Shown here one piece after another: positions 16,929-26,168 of a stretch of 36,741 nt of DNA (the first letter of the stretch is position 1; every line of letters begins with the position of its first letter). Source of the stretch: JABDOU01 sp041567895. Lineage in GTDB: Bacteria > Actinomycetota > Acidimicrobiia > Spongiisociales > SHLN01. The notes below the pieces were generated by a model. That model saw only the letters and a list, made by a program, of their open reading frames with translations, made no database searches and was not told the origin of the DNA. The stretch is taken from NCBI GenBank assembly GCA_041567895.1, contig JBFGAX010000025.1, positions 1 through 36,741 on the forward strand. The letters are read 5' to 3'. The position numbers and the translations under genes were made by a program.

Positions 16929-17300
16929 ATGACGATGCTGCGCAAAGCGCTCTATGCCAATGCCATCTTCACCGGTATGTCTGCGCTGGTCGCTCTCTTG
17001 TTTTCCGGGTTTCTCGCCGACGAGTTCGAGGTAGCACCTCTGATCCTGGTCGCCGTCGGTGCGGGACTTCTTGGTTGGGCATGGCTGGTTTGGATCTTTG
17101 CGCGTCGCGATCCCACCCGACGTCGCGAAGCGTGGATAGTCATCGCGGGCGACGAGGCATGGGTGATCGGCGTGATCGTCCTCCTGGCCGCCTACCCGGA
17201 CGTGATGAGCGATTCGGGGAAGCTCATCCTGGCCGTTCTGACAATCGTCGTGGCGGCGCTGGCGTCCTTCCAGCTGCTTGGACTCAGACAGATGCGCTGA
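16929..17300 (+). CDS. Small four-helix membrane protein
   Basis: A 123-residue protein with four hydrophobic segments (about 8-28, 38-58, 72-90, 98-116) and an RRDPTRRREAW loop between the second and third, which puts that loop inside by charge. No catalytic motif is visible and the family is not recognised. ATG 16929 and ATG 16935 are both possible starts; neither has a good ribosome site. It stands 40 bp after the mau-like cluster and may or may not belong to it. Confidence 0.7.
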   Translation: MTMLRKALYANAIFTGMSALVALLFSGFLADEFEVAPLILVAVGAGLLGWAWLVWIFARRDPTRRREAWIVIAGDEAWVIGVIVLLAAYPDVMSDSGKLILAVLTIVVAALASFQLLGLRQMR

Positions 17301-17326
17301 CGTCAGCCGGCTTCACTCGCCAGGCC

Positions 17327-17611
17327 TCAGCTGACACGTACCTTTGGATAGAACGCAACGTAGTCGCGGATCTGGGCGGCCTCGGACTTGGGCTCGTGAT
17401 ATGTCCAGGCGACCCCCTCCGCAGTTTCGCCGTCAACATCGACGTCGTAATAGTTCGCGACCCCCTTCCACGGACATACAGTCTGTCGCTCGTCATTCTC
17501 AGTCAAATAGTCCCATTTCACTGAGGCCTTGGGAAAATAGTGATTTCCCTCGACCACGACCGTTTCGTCTGACTCGGCGATGACAACCCCGTTGAACGTT
17601 GCAGAAGGCAT
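17327..17611 (-). CDS. DUF427 domain protein
   Basis: A 94-residue single-domain protein of the DUF427 family. The recognisable pattern is an N-terminal strand pair (VVIAESDETVVVEGNHYFP), then W-D-Y-L, then T-V-C-P-W-K-G-V-A-N-Y-Y, and AWTYHEP near the C-terminus. The function of the family is not established. ATG 17611 has a good AGGAG upstream (about 17620). It lies 117 bp downstream of the helical protein gene on the same strand. Confidence 0.9.
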   Translation of the reverse strand: MPSATFNGVVIAESDETVVVEGNHYFPKASVKWDYLTENDERQTVCPWKGVANYYDVDVDGETAEGVAWTYHEPKSEAAQIRDYVAFYPKVRVS

Positions 17612-17728
17612 AAAGAAGATCTCCTAGAAAGAATTGCTAAAGAATGCAACGCAGGTACTAACGGAATCCTTCCCCTTCGAGAGTTTTTCGGCCGCGTGGC
17701 TTGGCCGCAATGTCTCGACCTTGTCTTC

Positions 17729-18205
17729 TTAGATGTCGCCGCCTATATCGACGTTGTACGCGTCGTAGACGAAGTCCACTCCATGCTGACGATGCCTGCT
17801 GAACTCTCCGAGCAACTCGAGGATCGATCTGCGGACTGCGGCTGCGTCGTCGATCTCCGGTTCATCGGCCAAGCCGTGAAGTGTCGCTCGCATCCGCCGG
17901 ACTTCGTCGGTGAGCCGGACATGGTCATTGCGAAGGATGTCACCGGAACTGGCAAGCCGCGGCTCATTCTCGACGGTTTGAGAGATGATCCCCTGGGGAC
18001 TCTCAACATCATTGATGTGGTCGGCGAGCGCAGCCTGGAGCCTGTCCAACCGCAAATCGATGTCTGTACTCCAGGACGGCGAACGGGAGGGAGAGGCAAT
18101 AGCGGCCTCCAATTCAATCATCGCCTGGCGCAAGGCCTCGCGGTGTCGCTTTGCCGCCTCGAGCGCCTCAACACCCGTGATGGGGTCTTCGATTTCAGTT
18201 GCCAT
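17729..18205 (-). CDS. Helical protein, possibly hemerythrin-like
   Basis: A 158-residue, mostly helical and charged protein. It has an N-terminal coiled coil (about 12-35), a middle helix (50-70), an ILRNDHVRLTDEVRRM helix, and a C-terminal helix with EFSRHRQHGVDFVYDAYNVDIGG. Spaced His and Glu/Asp residues on helices recall hemerythrin-like proteins, but a complete metal-ligand set is not evident, so this is tentative. ATG 18205 is chosen because GGAG (18212-18215) precedes it by 6 bp; an open frame continues upstream without family-like sequence. The opposite-strand reading of the same DNA is rejected. Confidence 0.55.
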   Translation of the reverse strand: MATEIEDPITGVEALEAAKRHREALRQAMIELEAAIASPSRSPSWSTDIDLRLDRLQAALADHINDVESPQGIISQTVENEPRLASSGDILRNDHVRLTDEVRRMRATLHGLADEPEIDDAAAVRRSILELLGEFSRHRQHGVDFVYDAYNVDIGGDI

Positions 18206-18445
18206 CCAAATCTCCATTCGTCGGCTCACGGCAGGAAGAATTTCTCCCTTTCGGTTCAGGATGCCGGCACCGATTCCGGGCAGATAGAGGCCATCGTCAT
18301 TGTTTGTGATGTCGCCCATCACCGCCCGTGAGTAGGCAGGGCTGCGTCGGCTAGAACCGCTGGTCGGTTCGATGGACAACGTGATTGGCTCGAGTGATTC
18401 CAACGCATCGATCTTCTGCTTGATGAGAAGCGGCCCGGGGCCGGG
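18206..18445. other. Intergenic, possible hairpin terminator of the redox operon
   Basis: About 240 bp between the end of the large ferredoxin-domain gene and the helical protein start. Just past the stop (minus direction) a GC palindrome, CGGCCCGGGGCCG (18431-18443), could form a short hairpin, but no T-run follows, so it is a weak terminator candidate. The rest shows nothing clear. Confidence 0.3.
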
Positions 18446-20632
18446 CTAGCCAAGAGCAGCCGCCCTGGCGATGAGTTGAGGAAGGTCCGCTTCGCTCTCA
18501 TCCCAAGGCTTCCCCGGATGAATGATTGCCACCTGACAAGCTTCGGCCGCCTCCACCATCTGTCTATACGTGCCGGCAGTGAGATCAGCGATGTAGGCCT
18601 GCTTGTTTTCATCGTAAGCGAACATGCCTGGATTGATTGTTGTACATTCATCACAGGTGGTACAACGAGCAGTCTCGATGTAGGCCTCATCGGTTGAACG
18701 AGGCTCGTCCATCTCCTCGACAGCCGCTTCCTCATCTACCGCAGCCAATTCCATCTCGCTCGCCGGATGCTCCTGAACAACCGGAGCCGCCGCACCAGTG
18801 CCATCCGGTCTCTCCAGCGCCTGTTCTTCTTGCCACCTGGTTCGCTCTCGCTCCAAAAGCCGCCGGGCGTGCGAATTGTGAATACCGGCGAGCTCTTGCA
18901 GGCTGTGCCACTGACGTCGACAATGATGGGCGGCCTCGATCACTTCCTTTCGAACCACGAGGCGTTGCAGTTCTCCTTCACCATTGACCATCAGTACGTA
19001 GGGCACCTTTCCGGGTGGGGCCTCGCCATTGAGGAAGCGCCAGGCGGGCTCCATTTCGTCATTCCACGTTTTGCGAGGAACCGACTGAAAAGCCTCCGCG
19101 TGGCGAGCATCGCACGCAACAAAATCAACAAAGGTAAACCGCATCTCCTCAGTGACCCTCTGTAGGTCGTCGTCCTCGTAGGTGAGCTCCTCGACAGGCC
19201 AATCTTCCTCCGCCTGCGGATTGCCATCCATCCGAAAGCGAGCGGCCCAATCATCTCCGGCTCCCGGGTCATAGGTGAAGGCGGGGAAGGCGCGCGATTG
19301 CATGGCCGAGGCGGCGCTGAGATACCGAGGCAGATCCGGGAAATGCTGATCGGAGCCAGAAAACACGCTGAACAACGCAGGGCCCTGATAAGAGAGACCG
19401 GCAATCGTCGATTCCTCCATCTGCGGCAGGTGAGAACCGGCGACCTGCAGAACGAAAGCCTCGCCCAGTCCGACTGCCAGACTGCCGAGTCGCCCGCCTC
19501 CCACTCCTGGTGACCAGCGCACGTCGTCGGTCTGCGAGTCGCCAAAAATGTTGCTCGTCTCGACCAGCACTTTCATCGGAAGGTCGGAAGCAAGGATGTC
19601 GACCAACTCGGCCTTCTCCATACCCGCCAGATCTTCTCCACGCATGCACACGAGATAGGAAGGAAAGTCGGCCAGGTCCCGGCTGGTCGGCGAAGTCTGG
19701 TCGAAAGACTCGAAAAAGCTGCCATGTTCGGCATCCCGGTAGCGATTCTCGATCTCCAACCGGGCCATGGTCATGGCCTTCACCAGTTCCAGCATCTCTG
19801 GAACGCGTCTTCGAAAAGCCGTGGCCGCCTCGATGGCACTTTCGAATCGGAAGCCGTATGGCGTGACCCTACCTCCCGCAAAAAACCTCTGGCCTTCGAG
19901 AATGGCCAGAATCGTCTCGATGCGGCGGCGTCTGCCCGGCTCGAGACCGTCGGTCGGCCGACCGGTCACCAGACGCGACCAGGCCTCGAAGTCAAACACG
20001 TGGTGGTAACCAGGCCCAAGAGAGCCAGCCAGTTTGTCCGGCGAAAGACCCGCTTTCGATCGGGCGAAATCGGCTTGCAGAATATGCGACAGACTCATGA
20101 TGAGCTCATCTATTTTCGCCTGGGCAGCCATCGCTTGCCGCCTGCCGATCGTCAGCCACACGTGTTCGACAAACCGGGTGGCGAATTCGTCGTCACAGTC
20201 GACCACACGACCATCTACCTCCAGAGCCGCCCGGGCCTGATCAAGGCTCTTCTGGGCGACGTGGGCTTCCTCTGGGCCGGTTTCGGCCACGATTTCTTTG
20301 GCCGCAGCCTCCCATAACCGGGAGAGAAGTTCTGCCTGACCTCCCGACACCGCATGGCGAATGCGATGTTCCAGACTCAGGACGTGTCTACGAAGCCGTT
20401 CTCCGGCCGGTCCCTGGGGAGCAACGTCTCGCAGGAGAACGTCGAATAGACCCGACAGGCTGACGGTGACAGGATCACCGTCATCTACAAGAACCAACGG
20501 GAAGTCATAACGCAACGCGGAGAGGTCGCGCAACGGCGCCAGAATCGCAGGCCATATTCCACGTCGCTCCGTCCGGGTATCCGCGGCCGGTTGCCCAGTG
20601 AGGTGGAAACGGAGCAGGTCACTGACTTGCAT
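18446..20632 (-). CDS. Large protein with C-terminal ferredoxin-like domain, last gene of Kor/Nfn operon
   Basis: A 728-residue protein. The C-terminal region (about 640-715) has CTTCDEC and a later Cys in EACQVAIIHPGKPW, the four ligands of a single [4Fe-4S] cluster, with INPGMFAYDENKQAYI between. It is preceded by an acidic, Ala/Glu-rich linker. The N-terminal 600 residues are soluble alpha/beta sequence that I do not recognise; a stretch around GPALFSVFSGSD and RAFPAFTYDP loosely recalls parts of long-chain pyruvate:ferredoxin oxidoreductases. Its ATG 20632 lies inside the end of korB (14-bp overlap), so it is translationally coupled. A role as electron acceptor or scaffold for the oxidoreductase is inferred from position. 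Confidence 0.8.
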   Translation of the reverse strand: MQVSDLLRFHLTGQPAADTRTERRGIWPAILAPLRDLSALRYDFPLVLVDDGDPVTVSLSGLFDVLLRDVAPQGPAGERLRRHVLSLEHRIRHAVSGGQAELLSRLWEAAAKEIVAETGPEEAHVAQKSLDQARAALEVDGRVVDCDDEFATRFVEHVWLTIGRRQAMAAQAKIDELIMSLSHILQADFARSKAGLSPDKLAGSLGPGYHHVFDFEAWSRLVTGRPTDGLEPGRRRRIETILAILEGQRFFAGGRVTPYGFRFESAIEAATAFRRRVPEMLELVKAMTMARLEIENRYRDAEHGSFFESFDQTSPTSRDLADFPSYLVCMRGEDLAGMEKAELVDILASDLPMKVLVETSNIFGDSQTDDVRWSPGVGGGRLGSLAVGLGEAFVLQVAGSHLPQMEESTIAGLSYQGPALFSVFSGSDQHFPDLPRYLSAASAMQSRAFPAFTYDPGAGDDWAARFRMDGNPQAEEDWPVEELTYEDDDLQRVTEEMRFTFVDFVACDARHAEAFQSVPRKTWNDEMEPAWRFLNGEAPPGKVPYVLMVNGEGELQRLVVRKEVIEAAHHCRRQWHSLQELAGIHNSHARRLLERERTRWQEEQALERPDGTGAAAPVVQEHPASEMELAAVDEEAAVEEMDEPRSTDEAYIETARCTTCDECTTINPGMFAYDENKQAYIADLTAGTYRQMVEAAEACQVAIIHPGKPWDESEADLPQLIARAAALG

Positions 20633-21605
20633 GCTCGCCTTCCTTCTGCGGCCATATGGTGAAGCGATCGAGTTCCTCCTCGAAACTCTTTCTGATCTCC
20701 TCTGGTGGATATGCCCGGTCTGGCTTACGCAGCTCTTCGTAACGGGGGATTTCGGGATTGCGGTAGAGGATGCCGACCGGGATCCCATCGGCACTGGCCG
20801 CGATGTCCTTGGCTCCGAGTAGGTCACCCGGGTCGTGATTCTGCTGATTGCGGTAGGTGCGGCTGAGCGAGGCGCTCGGCTCAATCCCGTCCTGGTGCGT
20901 CAGCAATCGCACCCGGCCCGGATCTTGCACCCAGGGGTCAAAGAAGGCTGGAAGGTATTCCGGGCACCGCTGGAGAACACGAATGAAGGAAAACCCCTTG
21001 TGGCGGAAGGCGAGTTCGACGATCTGATGGAGCACCTCAGGTATCCAGTCGACTGCCTGGGCAATGAACGAGGCGTTGGTCACGCCCAGCGCAACGCTGA
21101 GCGGATCGAGTGGATTGAGATAAGCACCGTAGGGGGTGGTGTTGCTCGTGAGACCACGGGGCGCTGTCGGGGAAGTTTGATGCTTGGTGAGACCGTAGGT
21201 CCGATTGTCGTGCAAGATGACGGTCATATCCATGTTGTATCGGATGGCGTGAATCCAGTGGGCGGCGCCGATGCTGCAACAGTCGCCGTCACCGGTATTC
21301 ACGAAAACGTGCAGGTCGGGACGCCGGATCTTGATGCCCTCGGCTACCGGGAGGGCGCGTCCGTGCAGACCGTGAAAGCCATAGGTGTTCATGTAGTGGG
21401 GGAAGCGGCCGGAGCATCCAATACCGGACACGAACACAACCTTCTCGCGCGGAAGTTGTTCATCTCGACAGAGACGCTGTAGCGATGCGAGGATGGCGTT
21501 GTCGCCGCAGCCCGTACACCAACGGGGAACCTTGCCCTCGTAGTCCTCGAGTGTGTAATGCTCACGGGTGGACAACAACACGCATTCGGTTGCGGTAAGC
21601 GTCAT
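20619..21605 (-). CDS. korB: 2-oxoacid:ferredoxin oxidoreductase, beta subunit
   Basis: Thiamine-diphosphate-binding subunit, 328 residues, of an enzyme that converts a 2-oxoacid and CoA to acyl-CoA and CO2 with reduction of ferredoxin. It has WCTGCG (30-33 region) and GIGCSGR, which with Cys in VLQRCPEY supply [4Fe-4S] ligands. The diphosphate/Mg motif is GDGDCCSIGAAHW with DNRTYGLTKHQTSPT following. Best match in memory is the 2-oxoglutarate (Kor) type; pyruvate is not excluded. AAGGAG lies 9 bp before ATG 21605. The gene starts 18 bp downstream of the korA stop. Confidence 0.93.
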   Translation of the reverse strand: MTLTATECVLLSTREHYTLEDYEGKVPRWCTGCGDNAILASLQRLCRDEQLPREKVVFVSGIGCSGRFPHYMNTYGFHGLHGRALPVAEGIKIRRPDLHVFVNTGDGDCCSIGAAHWIHAIRYNMDMTVILHDNRTYGLTKHQTSPTAPRGLTSNTTPYGAYLNPLDPLSVALGVTNASFIAQAVDWIPEVLHQIVELAFRHKGFSFIRVLQRCPEYLPAFFDPWVQDPGRVRLLTHQDGIEPSASLSRTYRNQQNHDPGDLLGAKDIAASADGIPVGILYRNPEIPRYEELRKPDRAYPPEEIRKSFEEELDRFTIWPQKEGEHASQ

Positions 21606-21623
21606 CAGTGTGTTCTCCTTCCG

Positions 21624-23501
21624 CTAGCTCAGCTTCTCCCTGAGAACTTCTTCCACCCTGCCCGGCTTGAGAGGCTGGCCTCGCACCTCACCCCAGCAGT
21701 CGATGTCTATGAGGGTCCGTGCTCGCAACATCCAGGCCAGGTTGGTGTACCGGCGGTTCTCATGGTCGATGAGGCCGTCACCCAGGAAATCGCAGAAGTT
21801 GTTCTCAACCGTGATCACCTTCTCAAATCGGCGCATCGCCGGGCCTATCCCAGGCGCCATCGGCTGCAGGAACTTGAGGTGCATTGAACCGGCGCGGTGT
21901 CCATCTACCCGAAGTCGCTCCACAGCCTCCTCGATCGCGCCCTTCGTGCTTCCCCACCCGACAACCAACAGCTCGCCCTCCTGATCTCCGACAACCGGTG
22001 CCGGCATCAACGTCTTCTGGAAGGCTGCCAATTTCATGCTGCGGTTGCGAATGCCCTCCTGGTTGATCGCCGGGTCGTAGGCCACGGTGCTGCTGCGGTC
22101 ATGTGCCAGCCCCGTCAAACAGTGCATGCCCCCTGGTTGCCCGGGGATGAAGCGACGAGCGAGGCCGGAGTTGTGGTCCCAGTCATAGGGTTGCGTATCG
22201 TCGACAATCGGGGTCTGGTCGATCGGCGGGGCCAGCCAATCTTCGCTGAATTGAGGTCGGGTGAAAGGCTGCTGGGCGGTGGCAAGGCTGGCGTCGGTCA
22301 GCACCACCACCACCATGTTGAACGTCTCTGCGATACGGCGGGCGGTGATGATCGAGTAGAAGCTGTCTTCTATATCGGCAACGCCCATCACAACTTTGGG
22401 GGCATCCCCGTGGCTTCCAAAGACCGAGGTCAGCAAATCGCCTTGCTCGGCCTTTGTTGGCTGACCGGTCGAAGGCCCGCCCCGCTGGACATTGATCACA
22501 ACGAGGGGAATCTCGGCCATCACGGCCAGGCCTATTCCTTCTTGTTTGAGCGAGTAGCCGGGGCCAGAGGTGATCGTCACCGCGCATTTCCCGGCATATG
22601 AGGCACCGATAGCGAAGGCGCAGGCCGCGATCTCGTCTTCAGCCTGGTGAACCACTCCGCCGACCTTGCTGAAGATCTCGCTCAAATAGTGGGAGGCAGA
22701 GGTTGCAGGGGTGATGGGGTACATGGCACAGACCTCCATACCTGAAGCCATCACGCCCAGCGCAGTGGCGGTGTTGCCGTTGACGACCACCCGGGCCTCC
22801 TGCGGTGGTTCGGCCGGTATCTGGAACCGAAGGTCGAGGTTGTCTTGCGCCCACTGCCAACCTGCCTCAAGTAGTTCATGGTTTGCAGAAATCACTTCGT
22901 CGCTCTTTTTGGCGAACGTGAACGCCACCTGCTCCATCGCCAGACCCATGTCGAGGTTGTAGATCCTGCACAGGAGACCGAGCACAAACATGTTCTTTCC
23001 CCTTCGAGGATCCGCGACGTACTTGAGGCATTCGTCCTCCATCGGTATCTCATACACCCGGTAGCCGTCTGCCATCAGGTCGTCGCGAACACCCGCGTAG
23101 GATGCCGCGATATCTGGATCCGGATCGCTCTCCCACATGTTCTCCATGAGCACGATGCAGCCCGATCTCAGCTCATTGGCGCGCAGCCGGCCGAGCAATA
23201 CCTGCTCGTTGAAAGCCACCACGAGATCGGCAAAGTCGCCGCCGTTGCCGACCGGGCCGGATGCCAGCCGGGTCCGGTTGCCGCTTGCACCCTCAATGCT
23301 GCGGGCTGGAGGTCGGATTTCAGCCGGGATGATCTCTACCGTCCAGATTCCGTGTCCCATACGGGCGGCGATGCTCGCGAGCGCCTGGCCGCATTTCTGC
23401 GCACCCTCTCCTGAGTCACTGACGATGTCGATGATGTGCTCCTCCAGCACGATCGCAGAATCATCGATCTCCGGCGGGGAGATGTCGAGCCTGGTCGTCA
23501 T
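21624..23501 (-). CDS. korA: 2-oxoacid:ferredoxin oxidoreductase, fused gamma-alpha subunit
   Basis: A 625-residue subunit. Residues 1-210 form the gamma domain (GEGAQKCGQALASIAARMGHG), and the rest the alpha domain with YPITPATSASHYL, EDEIAACAFAIGASYAG and GPSTGQPTKAEQGDL. This gamma-alpha fusion is usual for KorA of aerobic and actinobacterial enzymes. It has AGGAAGGAAG before ATG 23501. Together with the following beta subunit it makes the catalytic enzyme. The neighbouring NfnA/NfnB-like genes would link its reduced ferredoxin to NAD(P)H. Confidence 0.94.
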   Translation of the reverse strand: MTTRLDISPPEIDDSAIVLEEHIIDIVSDSGEGAQKCGQALASIAARMGHGIWTVEIIPAEIRPPARSIEGASGNRTRLASGPVGNGGDFADLVVAFNEQVLLGRLRANELRSGCIVLMENMWESDPDPDIAASYAGVRDDLMADGYRVYEIPMEDECLKYVADPRRGKNMFVLGLLCRIYNLDMGLAMEQVAFTFAKKSDEVISANHELLEAGWQWAQDNLDLRFQIPAEPPQEARVVVNGNTATALGVMASGMEVCAMYPITPATSASHYLSEIFSKVGGVVHQAEDEIAACAFAIGASYAGKCAVTITSGPGYSLKQEGIGLAVMAEIPLVVINVQRGGPSTGQPTKAEQGDLLTSVFGSHGDAPKVVMGVADIEDSFYSIITARRIAETFNMVVVVLTDASLATAQQPFTRPQFSEDWLAPPIDQTPIVDDTQPYDWDHNSGLARRFIPGQPGGMHCLTGLAHDRSSTVAYDPAINQEGIRNRSMKLAAFQKTLMPAPVVGDQEGELLVVGWGSTKGAIEEAVERLRVDGHRAGSMHLKFLQPMAPGIGPAMRRFEKVITVENNFCDFLGDGLIDHENRRYTNLAWMLRARTLIDIDCWGEVRGQPLKPGRVEEVLREKLS

Positions 23502-23513
23502 GGATCTTCCTTC

Positions 23514-25073
23514 CTATGTACCGGAGACGCTCAACGGCGGCTCGGGTGAGGGTTCGTTCGTCGGAAGCCGTAACCGCACATGATTTCGTTCCCGAGGGTC
23601 TATGCCGAAGGGTCTTTCAAGGGGGGTGGGGTGGTATATCAGATCGGTGTCCCGAATCTTCAGGTACGACTTGATCGCAGAAGCCGCCTTGCGACCGGCC
23701 CCCATCGCCAGGATGACCGTGGCGGCCCCGGTGACGATGTCGCCCCCGGCGTACACCCCGGCCATGGACGTGCTGAGGTCCTCACCGGTCTTGATATATC
23801 CCCGATCGTCTAGCTCCAGCTCCAGCGTCTGGCCGATGACTTTGTTGGCATTGGTGCCGATGGCGTACACGACCGTGTCGGCCTCAAACTCATATTCGCT
23901 GCCTTCGATGGGAATCGGCCGCCGCCGTCCCGAGTCATCTGGCTCGCCAAGCTCCATACGAATGCAGCGCATCGCCCGGACCCCTCCTTCGCCATTGTCG
24001 AGTATTTCCACTGGAGCGGTGAGCCAGTGGAATTCGATTCCCTCCTCCTCGGCGTGAGTCAGCTCCTCTTCCCGGGCCGGACTCTCGGCCCGGGTACGGC
24101 GGTACACGCAATACACCTTCTCGGCGCCGGCCCTGAGTGCGACCCGCATCGCATCCATCGCAGTATTGCCGGAGCCGATTACGGCGACATGGGAACCGAT
24201 GTCGATAGGCGTATCGTATTTGGGAAACTGCAGCGCTCCCATCAGGTTGCAGCGGGTCAATAGCTCGTTGGCCGAGAGCACACCGTGGAGGGATTCCCCG
24301 GGTATACCCATGAAACGTGGCGTACCGGCACCGGTTCCGATGAATACGGCGTCGAATCCCAGGTCTTCCCGCAACTGTTTGATCGTGAACATCCGCCCCA
24401 CGACCGTATTGCATTGAATCTCGATGCCCAGCCGCGTGAGGTTTTCGATTTCGGCGTCGATGACTTCATTGGGAAGACGAAACTCGGGAATTCCGTAGCG
24501 GAGGACGCCACCGGGGGCATGCAACGCCTCGAAAATCGTGACCCCGCATCCAGCTTTTGCCAAATCGGCGGCACAGGCCATGCCGGCCGGACCGGACCCC
24601 ACGACCGCTATCCGGTAAGGAGACGGCTCGATGTAGGGAACATTGTGCCAGCCCTCCTCGAGCGCGACATCACCGACCCACCGTTCCAAGCGGCCGATGG
24701 CGACCGGCTCCAGCGTGTCTCCGACCGGGCACACGAGTTCACACTGATCTTCCTGCGGACACACTCGCCCACAGATGGCCGGAAGCAGATTTGCGTCGGT
24801 GACAATGTCATAGGCGCCGCGAACATCCTGCTCACTGATCCTCGCTATGAAGCCGGGGATGTCAATGGCCACCGGACAGGCCGGTATACATGCGGCCTCC
24901 TTGCAGAAGAGACAGCGCTCTGCCTCGCGCAACGCATCTTCTGGCCGGTAACCCATGGCTACTTCCTCGAAGTTACCTACGCGATCCGAAGCCGCCTGCT
25001 CAGGAATCGGTGTACGTTCCTGAGGTATCGAGCGAATCGTTCGCTTGGATCCGCTTTTGGATTCCGTAGCCAC
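23514..25073 (-). CDS. NfnB/SudA/GltD-like FAD-NAD(P) oxidoreductase
   Basis: A 519-residue flavoprotein of the glutamate-synthase small-subunit family. N-terminal cysteines 54, 57, 62, 66 and 101, 105, 111, 115 bind two iron-sulfur clusters; the FAD dinucleotide motif GSGPAG is at 159-164, and a second motif (VIGSGNTAMD) marks the NAD(P) domain. The final FAD motif is YAGGDIVTGAATV. No glutamate synthase large subunit is nearby, while an NfnA/SudB-like partner lies immediately upstream, so it is more probably the large subunit of an NADH-dependent ferredoxin:NADP oxidoreductase or sulfide dehydrogenase. Starts at GTG 25073 directly after AGGAGAA. Confidence 0.92.
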   Translation of the reverse strand: MATESKSGSKRTIRSIPQERTPIPEQAASDRVGNFEEVAMGYRPEDALREAERCLFCKEAACIPACPVAIDIPGFIARISEQDVRGAYDIVTDANLLPAICGRVCPQEDQCELVCPVGDTLEPVAIGRLERWVGDVALEEGWHNVPYIEPSPYRIAVVGSGPAGMACAADLAKAGCGVTIFEALHAPGGVLRYGIPEFRLPNEVIDAEIENLTRLGIEIQCNTVVGRMFTIKQLREDLGFDAVFIGTGAGTPRFMGIPGESLHGVLSANELLTRCNLMGALQFPKYDTPIDIGSHVAVIGSGNTAMDAMRVALRAGAEKVYCVYRRTRAESPAREEELTHAEEEGIEFHWLTAPVEILDNGEGGVRAMRCIRMELGEPDDSGRRRPIPIEGSEYEFEADTVVYAIGTNANKVIGQTLELELDDRGYIKTGEDLSTSMAGVYAGGDIVTGAATVILAMGAGRKAASAIKSYLKIRDTDLIYHPTPLERPFGIDPRERNHVRLRLPTNEPSPEPPLSVSGT

Positions 25074-25085
25074 TTCTCCTCACTC

Positions 25086-26168
25086 TCAGGGCGCCGCGCC
25101 CACCAGGCCTCCTGCCCAGGTCTCCACCGCCTGTTGTTCGTGTTCTTTGAATCTCCGTAGCCGGCCCATGAGATCACCGAAATCGACCTGATGGCCGTCG
25201 AACTCGGGGCCATCAACGCAGGCGAATTGCATCTCCCCGCCCACGATCACTCGACAACCACCGCACATTCCCGTTCCATCGACCATGATCGGATTGAGAC
25301 TGACTGTGGTTTTGATGCCATGAGGCCGGGTCGTCTCGGCACAGGCCCTCATCATGACGGGAGGCCCGATGGCAACCAGTTCTTCGATATCTGGATGAGC
25401 TTCGAGGGCCAGCTCTATGCCGTTGGTCACCAGTCCCTGGATACCGGCCGAGCCGTCGTCGGTGCAGATGATGAGCTCGTCGCAATACTGGTTGAACTTG
25501 TCCTCCCAGAAGATCAAATCCTTGTTCCGGAAACCGACAATGCCGATCACGTACGCTCCCGATTCCTTGGCCAAACGCGCCTGTGAAAAGATCGACGCCA
25601 CTCCCAATCCACCCCCGACCAGTACCACCTTGTTCGCCTCAGCGCCGATCTGGCTGGGAAGTCCCATTGGACCGACCAGGCAAAAGAGGCTGGCTCCCGC
25701 CACGCAGCGCTGCTGCATTTCCCGGGTGGTCTTCCCAACCGCTTGCACCACCATCGTGATGGTGCCTGCCTCGCGATCGAAGTCGGCGATGGTCAGCGGG
25801 ATTCGCTCACCGTGTTCCTCGGAGATGACGAGCATGAACTGACCTGGCCGGGCGGCCTTTGCCAGCATGGGGTGGCTGACTTCGATCAAGAACGTGACGT
25901 CTGAGAAGTCCTCGCGCGCTGTGATCGGGTAACCCCCGGAATCAGGTGGGGAGATTCTGAACCCATGCTCTCGCTCCCGCCGTGCCCTTGCGATCTGTTC
26001 GCGGATCTCGGCTACGACGGGATCCCGCGCATTGCGTGCCGTTTCAAGGTCCTGAGTTCCCAGCGAACGGCGCAGATCGTAACCCAACTCCGAACGCAGC
26101 CTGGGCGGAACCGAAATCTTTACCCACCATGTCTTGCCACGTTTGAAGAGATACTTGGTATCGCTCAT
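25086..26168 (-). CDS. NfnA/SudB-like ferredoxin-NADP reductase with integrase-type N-terminus
   Basis: A 360-residue protein. From about residue 80 it is a standard NfnA/SudB subunit: FAD/NAD domains (PGQFMLVISEEHGERIPLTI, then VLVGGGLGVA) and a C-terminal [2Fe-2S] segment (GTGMCGGCRVIVGGEMQFACVDGPEFDGH). Residues 1-67 instead read KYLFKRGKTWWVKISVPPRLRSEL, then RRSLGTQDLETA, the N-terminal DUF6538-type domain normally found in tyrosine recombinases. The fusion is in frame and uninterrupted, and no start codon exists at the expected reductase start. ATG 26168 has AAAGGG at 26176-26181; ATG 26174 is an alternative. It is the first gene of the redox operon and 12 bp upstream of its partner. 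Confidence 0.88.
   Translation of the reverse strand: MSDTKYLFKRGKTWWVKISVPPRLRSELGYDLRRSLGTQDLETARNARDPVVAEIREQIARARREREHGFRISPPDSGGYPITAREDFSDVTFLIEVSHPMLAKAARPGQFMLVISEEHGERIPLTIADFDREAGTITMVVQAVGKTTREMQQRCVAGASLFCLVGPMGLPSQIGAEANKVVLVGGGLGVASIFSQARLAKESGAYVIGIVGFRNKDLIFWEDKFNQYCDELIICTDDGSAGIQGLVTNGIELALEAHPDIEELVAIGPPVMMRACAETTRPHGIKTTVSLNPIMVDGTGMCGGCRVIVGGEMQFACVDGPEFDGHQVDFGDLMGRLRRFKEHEQQAVETWAGGLVGAAP

Noticed and set aside
17696..18331. Plus-strand frame of 211 residues opposite the helical protein
   Set aside because: No family features, and composition looks like an antisense shadow; the minus-strand reading has coherent helices and a good ribosome site.
23514..25073. GltD subunit of glutamate synthase
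   Set aside because: No large subunit is in the window, and the adjacent NfnA/SudB-like partner fits the NfnB/SudA role better.
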